NCBI GenBank assembly: GCA_002104985.1
Contig: MCGO01000018.1
Coordinates: 372,001 to 436,000, forward strand
Direction: 5' to 3'
Source of the DNA: Rhizoclosmatium globosum
Lineage: Eukaryota; Chytridiomycota; Chytridiomycetes; Chytridiales; Chytriomycetaceae
Length of the DNA: 64,000 nt
Positions 44,672 to 55,785 of this stretch are shown piece after piece. The translations under genes and the position numbers were made by a program. The notes beneath the pieces were generated by a model that was given only the letters and a program-made list of their open reading frames with translations, searched no databases and was not told where the DNA came from. Position 1 is the first letter of the stretch; every line of letters starts with the position of its first letter.

Positions 44672-46321
44672 ATGGAACTGCCCGTGAACGAAGCTCGGGA
44701 ATCTATCAAAGAGGTTGTTATTATTGCGCAGAACGCGGCTCTGGAGGCAAGCAACGGGCAGGCCATCAATGTGAAATCTGAAGCACACTCCTCTTGCAAA
44801 GCTGAAGGAGAACCCCTCCTTCCCCCGTCTCCAAGTGGCCTCTCTACTGCTACTCGTGCCGTTCCTTATCCGTCAGAATACTCGGATTATCATCCACCAA
44901 ATGCCTCAATTTCATCTCGTAAGTTCATCCTTGGTGTTTCCTTTTTCGTTTTTCCGCATCTGACTTTCCCAAAAGTTCCATCAGACGCTCCACACCCTCC
45001 TGAACCTTACGAAACCTATTCTCATACTCAATACGACCATTATCCTCCTGAACACGGTCACGCACATCCTCCAGAGGGTTACCAAGAAGGAGAATATTAT
45101 GAACATCATCAAGGATATTACGATGAATACGGATACTATCAGCCACATCCTCATTCACAATACCATTACGATGAATTTGCGTATAATGGAGAGCAGGCTG
45201 GATACGAGGCTGGGGCAACTGACGAGCACTGGGGTCATCATCCTGACCACACACCATCTGCAACGCCTCCTTCTGAAACCCCATACTCTGGTGTAAATCC
45301 TGATGGTGCACCGTGGGAGTCAAGTGATGCTATTCCCGTGAACCCCCTCAACTACCACGATATTCCTGCTTCAGCTGAACATTCCCTTCTCGCTCCCACA
45401 ACAGTTCTGATTCCCGAACACCTTGCTTTATTGGGAGAAGAGCCCGTCCGAACAAAACGGAAATACACACGTCGCCAACCATACGATCCAAAACAACCCG
45501 CAACCACAACCAAAAAGATTGGCCGCCCCACCAAAATCCCGTCCCCTTCCTCCGAATGCACCACAAAACAAAAACGCGGCCGCAAAACCCTAGTCAACCT
45601 CCGCCAATCCTCCACCACCTCCTCCTCCGACATCCCCTCCCAAATCCCCACCTCCCGCAAAAAAGCCGCCCTCCTCGAACAAACAGTACACCACCTCGCA
45701 TCCGGCGGAACATTCCACTCCCTCCTCCGCCTCCTCTACTTCCCACCCCCTCTCGACCCAACCCTCCCCCCCAAACGAATCCACCTCTCAAAATCCCATG
45801 TAACAGACCCCGCCACAAACGCGAAAGTCTTTGTGTGTCTCGTGTGCACGAAGGAGTATGGAACCGCGAATGGACTCAAGTATCATTTGACGCAGCATCG
45901 GCCGGCGGAGTTTCCTGTTGGGTGGTATTGGACGCGGGTGAGGGGTGGGAAGGGGCTTGCGGATGAGACGGCCCGGTATTTGTGTATGCAGGAGGGGTGT
46001 GGGAAGGGGTATGGTAGTTTGGCGGGGTTGAAGTATCATTTGGAGCATGGGCATGGACATGTGTGGGATGATCAACGGAGGGTGGTTGGTGGGGAGGAGC
46101 AGGTTGGTGGTGGTGTTGATGTTGGTGATGCTGTTAGTGGGGAGTTTGCGGAAAGCGGGGATGAAGAGGATGGTATGAGTGATGTTGATGGAGAGGATGA
46201 GAATGTCGACGTAGGAAATGCTTTGAAGGAAGCTATGGCTGGTATTCATGACTCTTCCGTGACTTTGTTTGAAGTAGATGGATTCGAGAGCAAGGAGGAA
46301 GAATTAAATGACGACGAATAA
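44672..46321 (+). CDS. C2H2 zinc-finger transcription factor (Sfp1-like fingers) with AT-hook-type basic motifs
   Basis: Two exons around a 57-nt intron (44919-44975, GTAAGT donor) give 530 residues. The N-terminal half is acidic and rich in Tyr, His, Pro and Glu (DYHPPN, YEHHQGYYDEYGYYQPHPHS), like an activation domain. The middle has basic AT-hook-like motifs (RTKRKYTRRQPYD, KKIGRPTKIP, KQKRGRKTL). Two C2H2 fingers follow: FVCLVCTKEYGTANGLKYHL with H..H, and YLCMQEGCGKGYGSLAGLKY with HLEHGH, the second of the GLKYHxxHGH type seen in fungal Sfp1-like regulators. The C-terminus is acidic. It should act in the nucleus as a DNA-binding regulator; targets unknown. Confidence 0.85.
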   Translation: MELPVNEARESIKEVVIIAQNAALEASNGQAINVKSEAHSSCKAEGEPLLPPSPSGLSTATRAVPYPSEYSDYHPPNASISSRKFILGVSFFVFPHLTFPKVPSDAPHPPEPYETYSHTQYDHYPPEHGHAHPPEGYQEGEYYEHHQGYYDEYGYYQPHPHSQYHYDEFAYNGEQAGYEAGATDEHWGHHPDHTPSATPPSETPYSGVNPDGAPWESSDAIPVNPLNYHDIPASAEHSLLAPTTVLIPEHLALLGEEPVRTKRKYTRRQPYDPKQPATTTKKIGRPTKIPSPSSECTTKQKRGRKTLVNLRQSSTTSSSDIPSQIPTSRKKAALLEQTVHHLASGGTFHSLLRLLYFPPPLDPTLPPKRIHLSKSHVTDPATNAKVFVCLVCTKEYGTANGLKYHLTQHRPAEFPVGWYWTRVRGGKGLADETARYLCMQEGCGKGYGSLAGLKYHLEHGHGHVWDDQRRVVGGEEQVGGGVDVGDAVSGEFAESGDEEDGMSDVDGEDENVDVGNALKEAMAGIHDSSVTLFEVDGFESKEEELNDDE

Positions 46322-46374
46322 ATTATAGATAACCTGTTCTTTCTTCTTTCTTCATATTTGATATTTCAACTCAA

Positions 46375-46826
46375 ATGCTGTCCCGCCTGTTCTCTTCTTC
46401 TGCGACCGTAACATCAACGATAAGGAGGCATTCAATCATTGCAACGGCTTCATACACATCAGCAGCCTCTGCTCCAAACGGATCCTCATACCCAACATCT
46501 TCAACATCAACAGCAACCTCATCCACAAGTCTATCCACCGACTCCTCAAAACCACTCGAAATTCCAACACCCCCTGGATCAGAAGACTGTTGTATGAGTG
46601 GATGCGCTCACTGGTACGGAATCTTAACCTTTTGGTTCTTCCCTTCTGACCTCCTATGAGCAGTGTGTGGGACATGTACAACGAAGAAGTCGAAAAGTAT
46701 AATGCTGCTGCAGTGGAACGGGGGCTGCCGCTTGTTGACCCGGATGCGATTGATCCTTCAGTGCAAGCATTCAGGGATATGGAACGGGAAAAGCTGGAAA
46801 GGGAGGAGGCTAACAAGAAGAAGTGA
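46375..46826 (+). CDS. Oxidoreductase-like domain protein (OXLD1-like), mitochondrial
   Basis: Two exons (46375-46613, 46664-46826) splice in frame to 133 residues. The N-terminus MLSRLFSSSATVTSTIRRHS is Arg/Ser-rich and free of acids, fitting a mitochondrial presequence. The conserved core is the P-P-G-x-E-D-C-C-M-S-G-C segment followed by HCVWDMYNEEVEKY, the oxidoreductase-like N-terminal domain signature (CCMSGCxxCVWxxY). Here the residues before CVW are AHW/H rather than the usual PNC-type spacing, so one metal-type Cys may be absent. The C-terminus is charged and helical. The gene starts 53 bp after the preceding stop codon. Confidence 0.85.
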
Positions 46827-46930
46827 TTATTCTCGATATATAGAGTAAATATAAACGATTTGGAAATGGACGTTCATTACGATGGAAGTAAACAAAAGGA
46901 AAGAAAACAGGAACGAAATCAACTGAAATT

Positions 46931-49675
46931 TCAACATTGTCCATCGTCGATGACAGTATTCATTATCTCTCTCGCCTTACAAAGCAGGTATGATGGGGGC
47001 GCACATCCTTCTTGGTCCACTGGATTCAACAACCAGAACGGCATCGTCCAACCACCACCGATTGCAATAGCACCAAACATCACAAGCATAACCCCAACTC
47101 CACTTCCCATATCAAATGCACTGCTCATTACGAAGGCGAATTTTTTCCATGTTGCAAATCGATACCGTTTCCAAAAGTAGTTGACTCCAACCGCAACGAG
47201 AAGAGATGTAATCATGTCGCTGCGAGTAGATCCAACGACGCCGTGGAACGTTGCGAAAATTGGAATATTGACAAGATTCCAGTATGAGTTTGGGAAAATC
47301 ATGTGTAGTCCATACGGAATCAAGGGAGCAACGAGGCCGATAATAAAGCCGGCCAGAAGTATAAAGTATGGAGAATCTGGTCCGACAAAGTTGTTGGATC
47401 CAATCACTCCCCAGACGGTTGCAGATGAGAAGAACAGTTGATACTTGTAAGCTGTACCATACACATCAGTATCACTGACCGAAACAACAAAAAACAAAAA
47501 TATTACCATTCCATCCAAGCCCTGCAAACTTTCCCCCAGCAACCCCCGTCAACCCAATCCAAGAATCCAGCACAAACACTGTGACAACATTCACAATCGC
47601 ACTCCAAACCATCGCCCCAATCTGAACCCCAAACATCACACGTGGTGGAATCTTGCAATAATGTCCCAACTTCAAATCCTCGCAAAACGTAAGCGCGTTC
47701 GTCGTTGATGCATATGTGAGTGTTTTGAACGTCATGAGACTTGTCACATGTCCGGGCATGAGGAAGCCGAAAAGTAACTCCGACTCGAGGTTCGTGAGCA
47801 CACGTTGTCCCGAGATGGACTCAATGATTCCAAGGGGGATGATGGAGATGAGGGTGAAGAACGTGGACAGGAGAACTCCCCACCACGGTAAGTCAAACTT
47901 TCCCCAAGTGCAGATAGAGAAGCTCGTAATTGTGCAGAGGGCTAGGAGGAGGATGTACCAGTTTTCAGAGACTTCTTGGTATAAGTCCTGGAATCAGGTT
48001 TTGATTAGCTGCTTACAATAAAGAAAGGGATGATCAAAGTCACCATGAGTTGGGCATGAATATCGTTTGAATCCAAATCCCGAACAGCGACTGTAAATCG
48101 GTGGTAAATATCCCGTCCATACCACAAAACCGCATGCGAAATGGCACTCGCAAACGTCAAGAAGTACACCATAATTTGGACAGCATAGAAAGTGGTGATG
48201 TAAATTGGTTTCAGTGAATCATAAGCGACTTGATTGAAAACAACGGTATTGTTCGCAGCAGTCACGAGCGAGAGCGGGTCGATTGCATTGCCATATTTGT
48301 CAAATAAACTTGCACTATTGAGCGCTTGTCCGAGAGGAAATTGGGCGGAACCGTTAGGGCCTTGAAGAGGATTGGATCCAAGAAGCTGATCCGCTCCAAA
48401 CACGTTGAACGACCAAAGAATTGGAATCACAATCCAGAGAAAGAACCATACTATCAATAGCTAATTAGTGGATGCAAGTCATATTCATATTGAACAGAAA
48501 GCTCACATCCTGCAATCTGATTCCAAACAGCCCACAAAGGACTTGCGATCGGTCCCATTTGACCAATTATCATCCAGTCAAATGAAAGACTCAACATTCC
48601 TACTCCCTGAGTCGCGGAACCAAACATTCTCAACCGTTGGTTGTAAGAAGTGACATAGCAGAGCACTGAAACTGTTCCAAGTAGAGGCGCAATCATACTT
48701 GGGAACAGCTGGTACACAGCCATACCAACTACACACAGCCAAAAGAATGTGCTTTGTTTCATAGTCCGACTCTTCTTATTGTGCGATCCTGTTGAGCCGA
48801 CTTCGTGACCCTCTTGTTCCACGGCGTCACCATTGGGAGTTCCGTGCATTGAAATTAACCCAGCCACCACGTTTAATACACCGGGCCAAAGCATTGTAGC
48901 TGGACGGATAAGGAATCGTCGAAAGAGGCCTGCAACAGCGTATCCCGTCAACTGACTCACAATTGCAAAGGCAATCGACCAAAAGAGTGTGATATCGTGA
49001 CCCAGGAAATGTTTTTGCGTGACAATGTTGTAGAGTGCGTAACTTGGGTTTGAGGCAGTGTTGGCAATGATGTAGATGAGGGTGTGTTCTTTGAAACTGA
49101 AAGGACCTGGATTTAGAGAGAATTGATAGCCAAAGTATGGTAGCGTGTAGATACGAGGTGAAATGGTCCAGTCTAAAAGGACGGTGTTTAGATGTGGGGG
49201 AGTGAGAAAGCATCACGTACACATGAGGTTTCCGAGCGGATAAGCAATCAAGACGACGCAAAACGAGTTAATTGTCTGTATGGGTTGGGTTAGCTTTCAA
49301 ACTGAGATGTGCCTACCCACAAATGAAAATGAACGGAACGTAAACACAGTATTGATGGTTGCAAGGGCAGTTGAGAAGATGAATCCCAATAAAATGACGC
49401 GGAAGGTGAGAGCAGGTTGCATTGGATCATCTGTTCTGGGAACGATGGCATCGACCATGTCAAAGATTTCGTTGTTGACGTAGCCATCCTTTTCGAAGGT
49501 CTCTCCTTGCTTGCTGTCGAGTTCAGCTTCTTCAAAATCATGGTCGTGAGTGTCAGTGTCGCTCCAACTGCCGTCGGAGCCACGTTTGAAGTCTGTGTTA
49601 TGAACTGTCAAACTCAGGAATGATATGAGCCAGGATACTCAACTGGACTGCTTGATGAAGGGCATTTTTTGAATT
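46931..49675 (-). CDS. OPT-family oligopeptide transporter
   Basis: Multi-exon gene encoding about 800 residues with many membrane helices. A short first exon MPFIKQS (start 49675) probably splices through a 41-nt intron to IHNTDFKRGSDG. The acidic cytosolic N-terminus carries VRxxVxxTDDPxxPxxTxR-type sequence (DAIVPRTDDPMQPALTFRV), typical of OPT. Later helices include FNVFGADQLLGSNPLQ, LPGH-type GFLMPGHVTSLMTFKTLTYA, LTFCEDLKLGHYCKIPPRVM and the closing SNNFVGPDSPYFILLAGFI and FPNSYWNLVNIPIF. The family imports oligopeptides or glutathione/siderophore-like substrates with protons at the plasma membrane. It converges with the OXLD1-like gene 104 bp away. Confidence 0.92.
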
Positions 49676-49933
49676 TTTCAACAGGAAACTAAAGGGACAG
49701 AACGGGCGCTGGTGAAACATAGTGGTGGACCTGTTGAATGGCTGTTGAAGACGAAAATTTTCTCGAAGGTTGTTCACATTTTGTTCAGGTAATACCTCCA
49801 GTTCTATAAATGAGAAGCCAGTGAAGGGTTCCAGTCTTATCGGAAGGGGTGCGATCTCAAAAGTCATTCCTGCACCCCTTCGCACCCATTAAAACAATCA
49901 CCAGTTTCCCACCTTCAACCCTTTTACTGCCAA

Positions 49934-50506
49934 ATGGAAATGTTCTCACCAATCGTACAACACGATGACGAAGTCCCAATTCATCGCCGTGTTTCTGCGC
50001 GCGAAGTGCTCGACATCTTGGGAGTTGTTCACACAATTCTTCCCCAAACTCTTGCGGGGCCTTTACGCGAATGGAACGTGAAGGTGACGTACAATTCCCA
50101 GCTGTACAACGCGATCCGGTTCTTTGGCCCGTCAATGACTTGGGCCGATTTTGCTTCGGGATTGTTGCTCTTGGATGTGACAATGACCCCGCAATCGGCG
50201 CCATTGAGACGGTGTCAGCGGCCCATCGGTACGTAATTTTATTTTAGTGACAGTATACTGAAGGCTTTCTTTTACAGCGCTGTCTTCTTGGGGGTCAACT
50301 CAGAAGCCGCAGCCGACGCAATCCTCGCTTGCACAGGTCCCGCATGGAGAGTGGATGGTAATATCGTTCGTCTGAGCAAATTCCATAATCCTGCCGATGA
50401 CCGCGCCAGACCAACTGTGGTCACCAGCCGTCCACCACCCACCACCCCTCCAAAAAGAAAGAGAAACAAGCGAACAAGTTCCACTGTTCCCAGTGTTATT
50501 GAGTGA
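49934..50506 (+). CDS. Unknown protein with basic C-terminus (about 170 aa)
   Basis: Exon 1 starts MEMFSPIVQHDDEVPIHRRV and runs to about 50229; exon 2 follows a GTACGT...TTACAG intron, reading AVFLGVNSEAAADAILACTG and ending with a nuclear-signal-like PPKRKRNKR. The two exons agree only if one G is restored near 50173 (LLLG-CDNDPAIGAIETVSAA); as written the first frame goes on to a stop in exon 2. I do not recognise a family; exon 2 has an RRM-like feel but no RNP motif. Scrambled remnants of the same gene occur at 56481-56785, so it has been duplicated locally. It diverges from the OPT gene across 258 bp. Confidence 0.6.
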
Positions 50507-50700
50507 GGGTTGGTCATCTTAGCACTTTGAATAAACGATGGTTAAAATTATTGTAACATTCAATCCGTCACCGAAATAATAATAGTTCCAGAGTATTCCT
50601 TTCAACTTCGAATAATTAAATTTGCACTTCGGAAATTATCCTGAAATCGTACCCATTTTAATGTCCCTCTACCTGAAGCCCGCTTGAATTTAAATTAGCG

Positions 50701-51961
50701 CTGCTGCAGTCTCCAACTCCATTCATGACTTGCAAACTCACCTTTCAACACTTCTCACTCAACTCAAAACAAACTCCTTTGGTCTGTTGTCTCAAAAACG
50801 GCCAAGTGCTGTCAAGAACCTTGACTCCTTGCTCTCCGTGCTTGTTGAAACTTGGCCTGATATCGCGCGTGGATATGCCACACCGGAAGTCACCAAATCG
50901 CAAGACTTAAAACCAATTTTGGAAGGATATATGAATGGATGGTGGCGAGATGAGTATCGGCCAGATGTTTCTGCTCTAGCCGCGTGGTATCATCGCAACT
51001 CAAACTGGTCTAAAGAAATTGCGACACAGAAAATGTGCAACGTTGTATTGCCGTATTTGAGAGTGCTGGATTTTTCCCAGTTATGAAACCTGTGTCCAGA
51101 GTGGCGGTGACTAGGAGGGACGGCAGCCCCAGTGGCTCAAGGGGCGTCATTGTCGAGAACTGTGACACCAGTGCGGGGGTTGGAAGCTGTAGAAGGAGGA
51201 ATCATTGGCAAGGTTGTTCTCGAAAAGACAGAGTTTGGGTCGACCTAGTTCGAGTTGTGTGGAGTGATCGGGGTATGAACTTGAATGTTCCTGAAAGGCT
51301 GGTTAGAGCCAGAGGAAATTTATTATTGCAGGCTGAGGAGGAGGATGACGATATAGTATTCAACGACGCTGACGAAGACGGGAATGATGACGAACCTATG
51401 CTGGCCACATCAAATTCTTTATTTCGTGACAAGCACCGAAAGAATTGGGTGGAAAAGGCACTGTTTCAACGAGCATGCCCACAAGTATTGGATGCGTGGA
51501 GACTAACCAAGTCAAACAAGGCAGCTGGAAGACGACCTGCCAAGAATCAAACAACGCCTCAGAGTATTTCAAAGAACCAGCCATCTGTCGCGTCCTTCTT
51601 TTTAAAACCGTCTCCTGCTCATGCTCCGAACTTCCCAACCGTTCAATCAACAATCACTCCTCAAACGGCTTCTAAAACTAAACCCAAATATTTTGTTAAC
51701 CTGTGCTCTGACGACGACGAAGTATCTCCAGGAGTATCTTCATCAACAAGCATGCTGAATCCTGCAAATGGCTTCGACTCTGACGAAGAAGAAACCCCAT
51801 CAGAACGCCGCAAACGATTGAAATCTGAATCTGACGCGTCGAATGGAACAAAGCCACCGCCAGCACCGAGAAAGAAGACAGCTTTCTATAAAAATATGGA
51901 AGAGATTGCAAGAAAGCCATTCCCGACTTCACCTAAGGGGAAATCCAGAAACTTATTTTAG
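50701..51961 (+). pseudogene. Truncated GEN1 copy (exon 3 only)
   Basis: Matches the last two-thirds of the intact resolvase gene from the residues AAVSNS onward but has no nuclease exons, promoter or start. A deletion of about 85 bp at about 51067 removes the segment between VVLPYLRV and FFQVMKP and shifts the frame; further small changes follow. Nevertheless the last 220 codons remain open to the same stop, and the PIP-box-like QPSVASFF is kept. It cannot make an active nuclease, though a transcript from it would be antisense-compatible with the left copy. Confidence 0.93.
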
Positions 51962-53609
51962 CGTTGCTGTTTGTTGTAATTTACTTAATTTTCTTTCTTG
52001 GACGTCCGTATGAATAAACGTTTCTGAAGCATTCACGCTCTTGCAATCCATTTTTGGAACAAACTTTTGAAGATTTAGTGAGAAACTAACTGAATCATCC
52101 CGCCAAAGGCGAGACGCCACTTCAGCATAACTTCGGGCAGATGCGTATATTTGTCGCTGTATCAGTTGTAATGTATCCTGCTGTGGTGAAATTTGAACTT
52201 TATTCAGACCATTGGTTCTACGGGAGCGAGACTCATCAGTAAGGTAACCGTCTTTCTCTAGTCTATACAATTTAATTTAATGATAATTTCTTAATGAAGT
52301 GATTGCGCATAAGGCTTCTCGATTCATGAATGGGCTCTTTGACATTCTACATCACAATTCAACTTGGACTTCGAAAACGAAATTCTTCCGATTCAACAGA
52401 ATCTACACCGAAAAACGTGATCTATATTTTACTCAACCTGATAATCTTCATCTTGGAGTGATTCCAGGCCTGGAATATGATCTTGTGGACATTCACAGAA
52501 GATGGTTGCCTCAATTCGGATATGCATCCTATATACGATATACCCTTTATAGCACTCGCTTTTACATGTGACGAATTATCACAGAGGATCGGATTATACC
52601 ATGAACGTTCCTTGGAATCTCAATTGTTCCCGCTCAGCCAGCCACTTAATTACGTTAAGAATCGTAACCCATATATATCAAGTAGTACGTTCTTTAATTA
52701 TGCTGGGAGGATGTCGGTTGTTTGTGTTGTGATGCGACGTTCTCCATATCGGCAGAAGACGATGGAATCCCATGGCCTGTCGTATCTAAAACGACATCTA
52801 TATGCTCCCAAATATCTCTTAGTGGGTTTTATTATATATTTCATTCTTGTGGTACCGTGTGCAGCCGTAGAGCATGCCATTCAAAGAGTTCTGAGCGTCA
52901 TGACAACTGATTCTCCGCTGATTCGTCTCCGAACCTTAGCAATAACGTATAAAAGAAGAGAAGTGAAGTGTTCGGCGCTATTGGGTCGATCTAGATGATG
53001 TTATGAGTTTGTTTGGCACGCCAAAGTCCACATCCAAGACGTGAACAACATCTGTCACTCAAATAACGTCATCCAAGTCATCTATGCGTATGAATGAAGC
53101 TCACGATAAACGCAGAGTATGATCGGAGGTGGCCCGCTCGAATCGAAGGAATCGTCGCCCAACAAACCCATCCGACGCCCCCTCATATCGAATCGGTTGA
53201 GACTGTAGAGCACGAATACACTATTAGAGATCTATGGCGAGGGATGCCGATGCAGGTACTGTTACGCTCGAAGATCTTGCCAAAGTTCGTGTTTTTGATA
53301 AAGTTGCCCAAACAGACCTGTCACGCCTAACTCCACGACGCCTCAACCTCCTTCATTTATATTTACACCATTCGACGCAGAATGAGATTCTGCATTGAAC
53401 ACGATACCGCATATACCAGTTTATTCCAAGGGGCCACCTGACAATTCTGACAAAACTTCAACAAACCGGAGTTTGAACTGCTCAGCTTAAAAGCGCGCGC
53501 ATTCCCACCAACTTTTCTCGTAATTTCTTTCCCAAAAATGCTCCTCCATCCCCTCTTCAAAACTACTGCTGCTACTACCACTACAACTCACCGCGCTACA
53601 ACTGCAACA
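50701..53609. repeat. Right arm of large inverted duplication
   Basis: Reverse-complement copy of 1-2986. It begins abruptly at 50701, in the middle of what is GEN1 exon 3 in the other arm, with unrelated sequence (AT-rich, ending TTAAATTAGCG) before it. It carries a deletion of about 85 bp near 51067 relative to the left arm. Similarity continues to at least 53609, which corresponds to window position 1. No target duplication or transposon end is seen at the junction. Confidence 0.95.
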
Positions 53610-53905
53610 CGTTCGAACATTCGCCTCTCTGTGATAGGTTGGTGACTTCAGACGCGTCGGATGTCTGCCTGCTTCATTTAGCTTCCTCCTCGTTCTATCC
53701 CTCTGCCGTCCCCTCCGTCCCCTAAACATCTAAACTCAAATCCCTTATTCCTTCTTAGACTCTACCTATCACTGACACGCTCTCCCGCCGCATCTCCTTC
53801 AAACCTTTCGCCGCCTGACCTCATTTCCTCCAAGTCCCACGTCATCAGGCATCTTCTATCACTACTTCCATGGACCTTTACGCTTTAATACTTGCCGCCA
53901 CTTCC
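51962..53905. other. Duplicated GEN1 flank and spacer to the tandem array
   Basis: To 53609 this mirrors 1-1648 and holds the same unresolved frames (51953-52270 minus, 52477-52998 plus, 53094-53330 plus). From 53610 to 53905 the sequence is unique and pyrimidine-rich. A frame beginning MLLHPLFKTTAATTTTTH at 53539 and a stretch reading SSGIFYHYFHGPLRFNTC at about 53840-53890 look protein-like and may be exons of the gene whose next exon was amplified in the array. No complete model could be built. Confidence 0.45.
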
Positions 53906-55785
53906 AGGATCTCTCTGCCTATCTCGCGCGCTACTGGTGGCTGGACACGCTGTATAAACCACCAGACGTTCTGCGGGACAATACACTTGTATCGCCACTT
54001 GTCGTTTCTGGTGCTGGGCAAATCCACTTCGACTCTTGTTCTTTGTAATGGAGTCAGGAGTAGTCGTTTGAGGCGACCACGGCGACTGGCAAGCTCCTTT
54101 TATGGAGGCGGTGAGTTATTCTTCATTTGATTCTATTATGTTGAATACTGATTCCCTTCAAACATATCCCAGGATCTTTCTGCCTATCTCGCGCGCTACT
54201 GGTGGCTGGACACGCTGTATAAACCACCAGACGTTCTGCGGGACAATACACTTGTATCGCCACTTGTCGTTTCTGGTGCTGGGCAAATCCACTTCGACTC
54301 TTGTTCTTTGTAATGGAGTCGGGAGTAGTCGTTTGAGGCGACCACGGCGACTGGCAAGCTCCTTTTATGGAGGCGGTGAGTTATTCTTTGTTTGTTTCTA
54401 TTATGTTGGTACTGATTCCCTTCAAACATATCCCAGGATCTCTCTACCTCTCTCGCGCGCTACTGGTGGCTGGACACGCTGTATAAACCACCAGACGTTC
54501 TGCGGGACAATACACTTGTATCGCCACTTGTCGTTTCTGGTGCTGGGCAAATCCACTTCGACTCTTGTTCTTTGTAATGGAGTCGGGAGTAGTCGTTTGA
54601 GGCGACCACGGCGACTGGCAAGCTCCTTTTATGGAGGCGGTGAGTTATTCTTTGTTTGTTTCTATTATGTTGGTACTGATTCCCTTCAAACATATCCCAG
54701 GATCTCTCTACCTCTCTCGCGCGCTACTGGTGGCTGGACACGCTGTATAAACCACCAGACGTTCTGCGGGACAATACACTTGTATCGCCACTTGTCGTTT
54801 CTGGTGCTGGGCAAATCCACTTCGACTCTTGTTCTTTGTAATGGAGTCGGGAGTAGTCGTTTGAGGCGACCACGGCGACTGGCAAGCTCCTTTTATGGAG
54901 GCGGTGAGTTATTCTTTGTTTGTTTCTATTATGTTGGTACTGATTCCCTTCAAACATATCCCAAGATCTCTCTACCTCTCTCGCGCGCTACTGGTGGCTG
55001 GACACGCTGTATAAACCACCAGACGTTCTGCGGGACAATACACTTGTATCGCCACTTGTCGTTTCTGGTGCTGGGCAAATCCACTTCGACTCTTGTTCTT
55101 TGTAATGGAGTCGGGAGTAGTCGTTTGAGGCGACCACGGCGACTGGCAAGCTCCTTTTATGGAGGCGGTGAGTTATTCTTTGTTTGTTTCTATTATGTTG
55201 GTACTGATTCCCTTCAAACATATCCCAGGATCTCTCTACCTCTCTCGCGCGCTACTGGTGGCTGGACACGCTGTATAAACCACCAGACGTTCTGCGGGAC
55301 AATACACTTGTATCGCCACTTGTCGTTTCTGGTGCTGGGCAAATCCACTTCGACTCTTGTTCTTTGTAATGGAGTCGGGAGTAGTCGTTTGAGGCGACCA
55401 CGGCGACTGGCAAGCTCCTTTTATGGAGGCGGTGAGTTATTCTTTGTTTGTTTCTATTATGTTGGTACTGATTCCCTTCAAACATATCCCAAGATCTCTC
55501 TACCTCTCTCGCGCGCTACTGGTGGCTGGACACGCTGTATAAACCACCAGACGTTCTGCGGGACAATACACTTGTATCGCCACTTGTCGTTTCTGGTGCT
55601 GGGCAAATCCACTTCGACTCTTGTTCTTTGTAATGGAGTCGGGAGTAGTCGTTTGAGGCGACCACGGCGACTGGCAAGCTCCTTTTATGGAGGCGGTGAG
55701 TTATTCTTTGTTTGTTTCTATTATGTTGGTACTGATTCCCTTCAAACATATCCCAGGATCTCTCTACCTCTCCCGCGCGATTCTT
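53906..55785 (+). repeat. Tandem array of seven 264-bp units
   Basis: Seven consecutive units, boundaries at 53906, 54171, 54435, 54699, 54963, 55227 and 55491, with a truncated eighth start at 55755. The first unit is 265 bp and more divergent; the others are almost identical. Each has a 203-bp block followed by a 61-62-bp block that begins GTGAGT, contains TACTGAT and ends CCCAG, like a fungal intron. Because 264 is divisible by three, one frame (54102-56069) stays open across the array, repeating an 88-residue unit. A CCCAG/CCCAA change at the acceptor alternates in later units, indicating a 528-bp dimer step of amplification. Confidence 0.95.

Noticed and set aside
53840..54060. Possible phosphatidylserine decarboxylase-like exon (RDNTLVSPL...) seen in another frame of the first array unit
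   Set aside because: The resemblance is limited to a few residues, the key motif is not intact, and the frame stops within the unit.
53906..55785. CRISPR-like array
   Set aside because: Units are contiguous 264-bp copies without unique spacers; the genome is eukaryotic.
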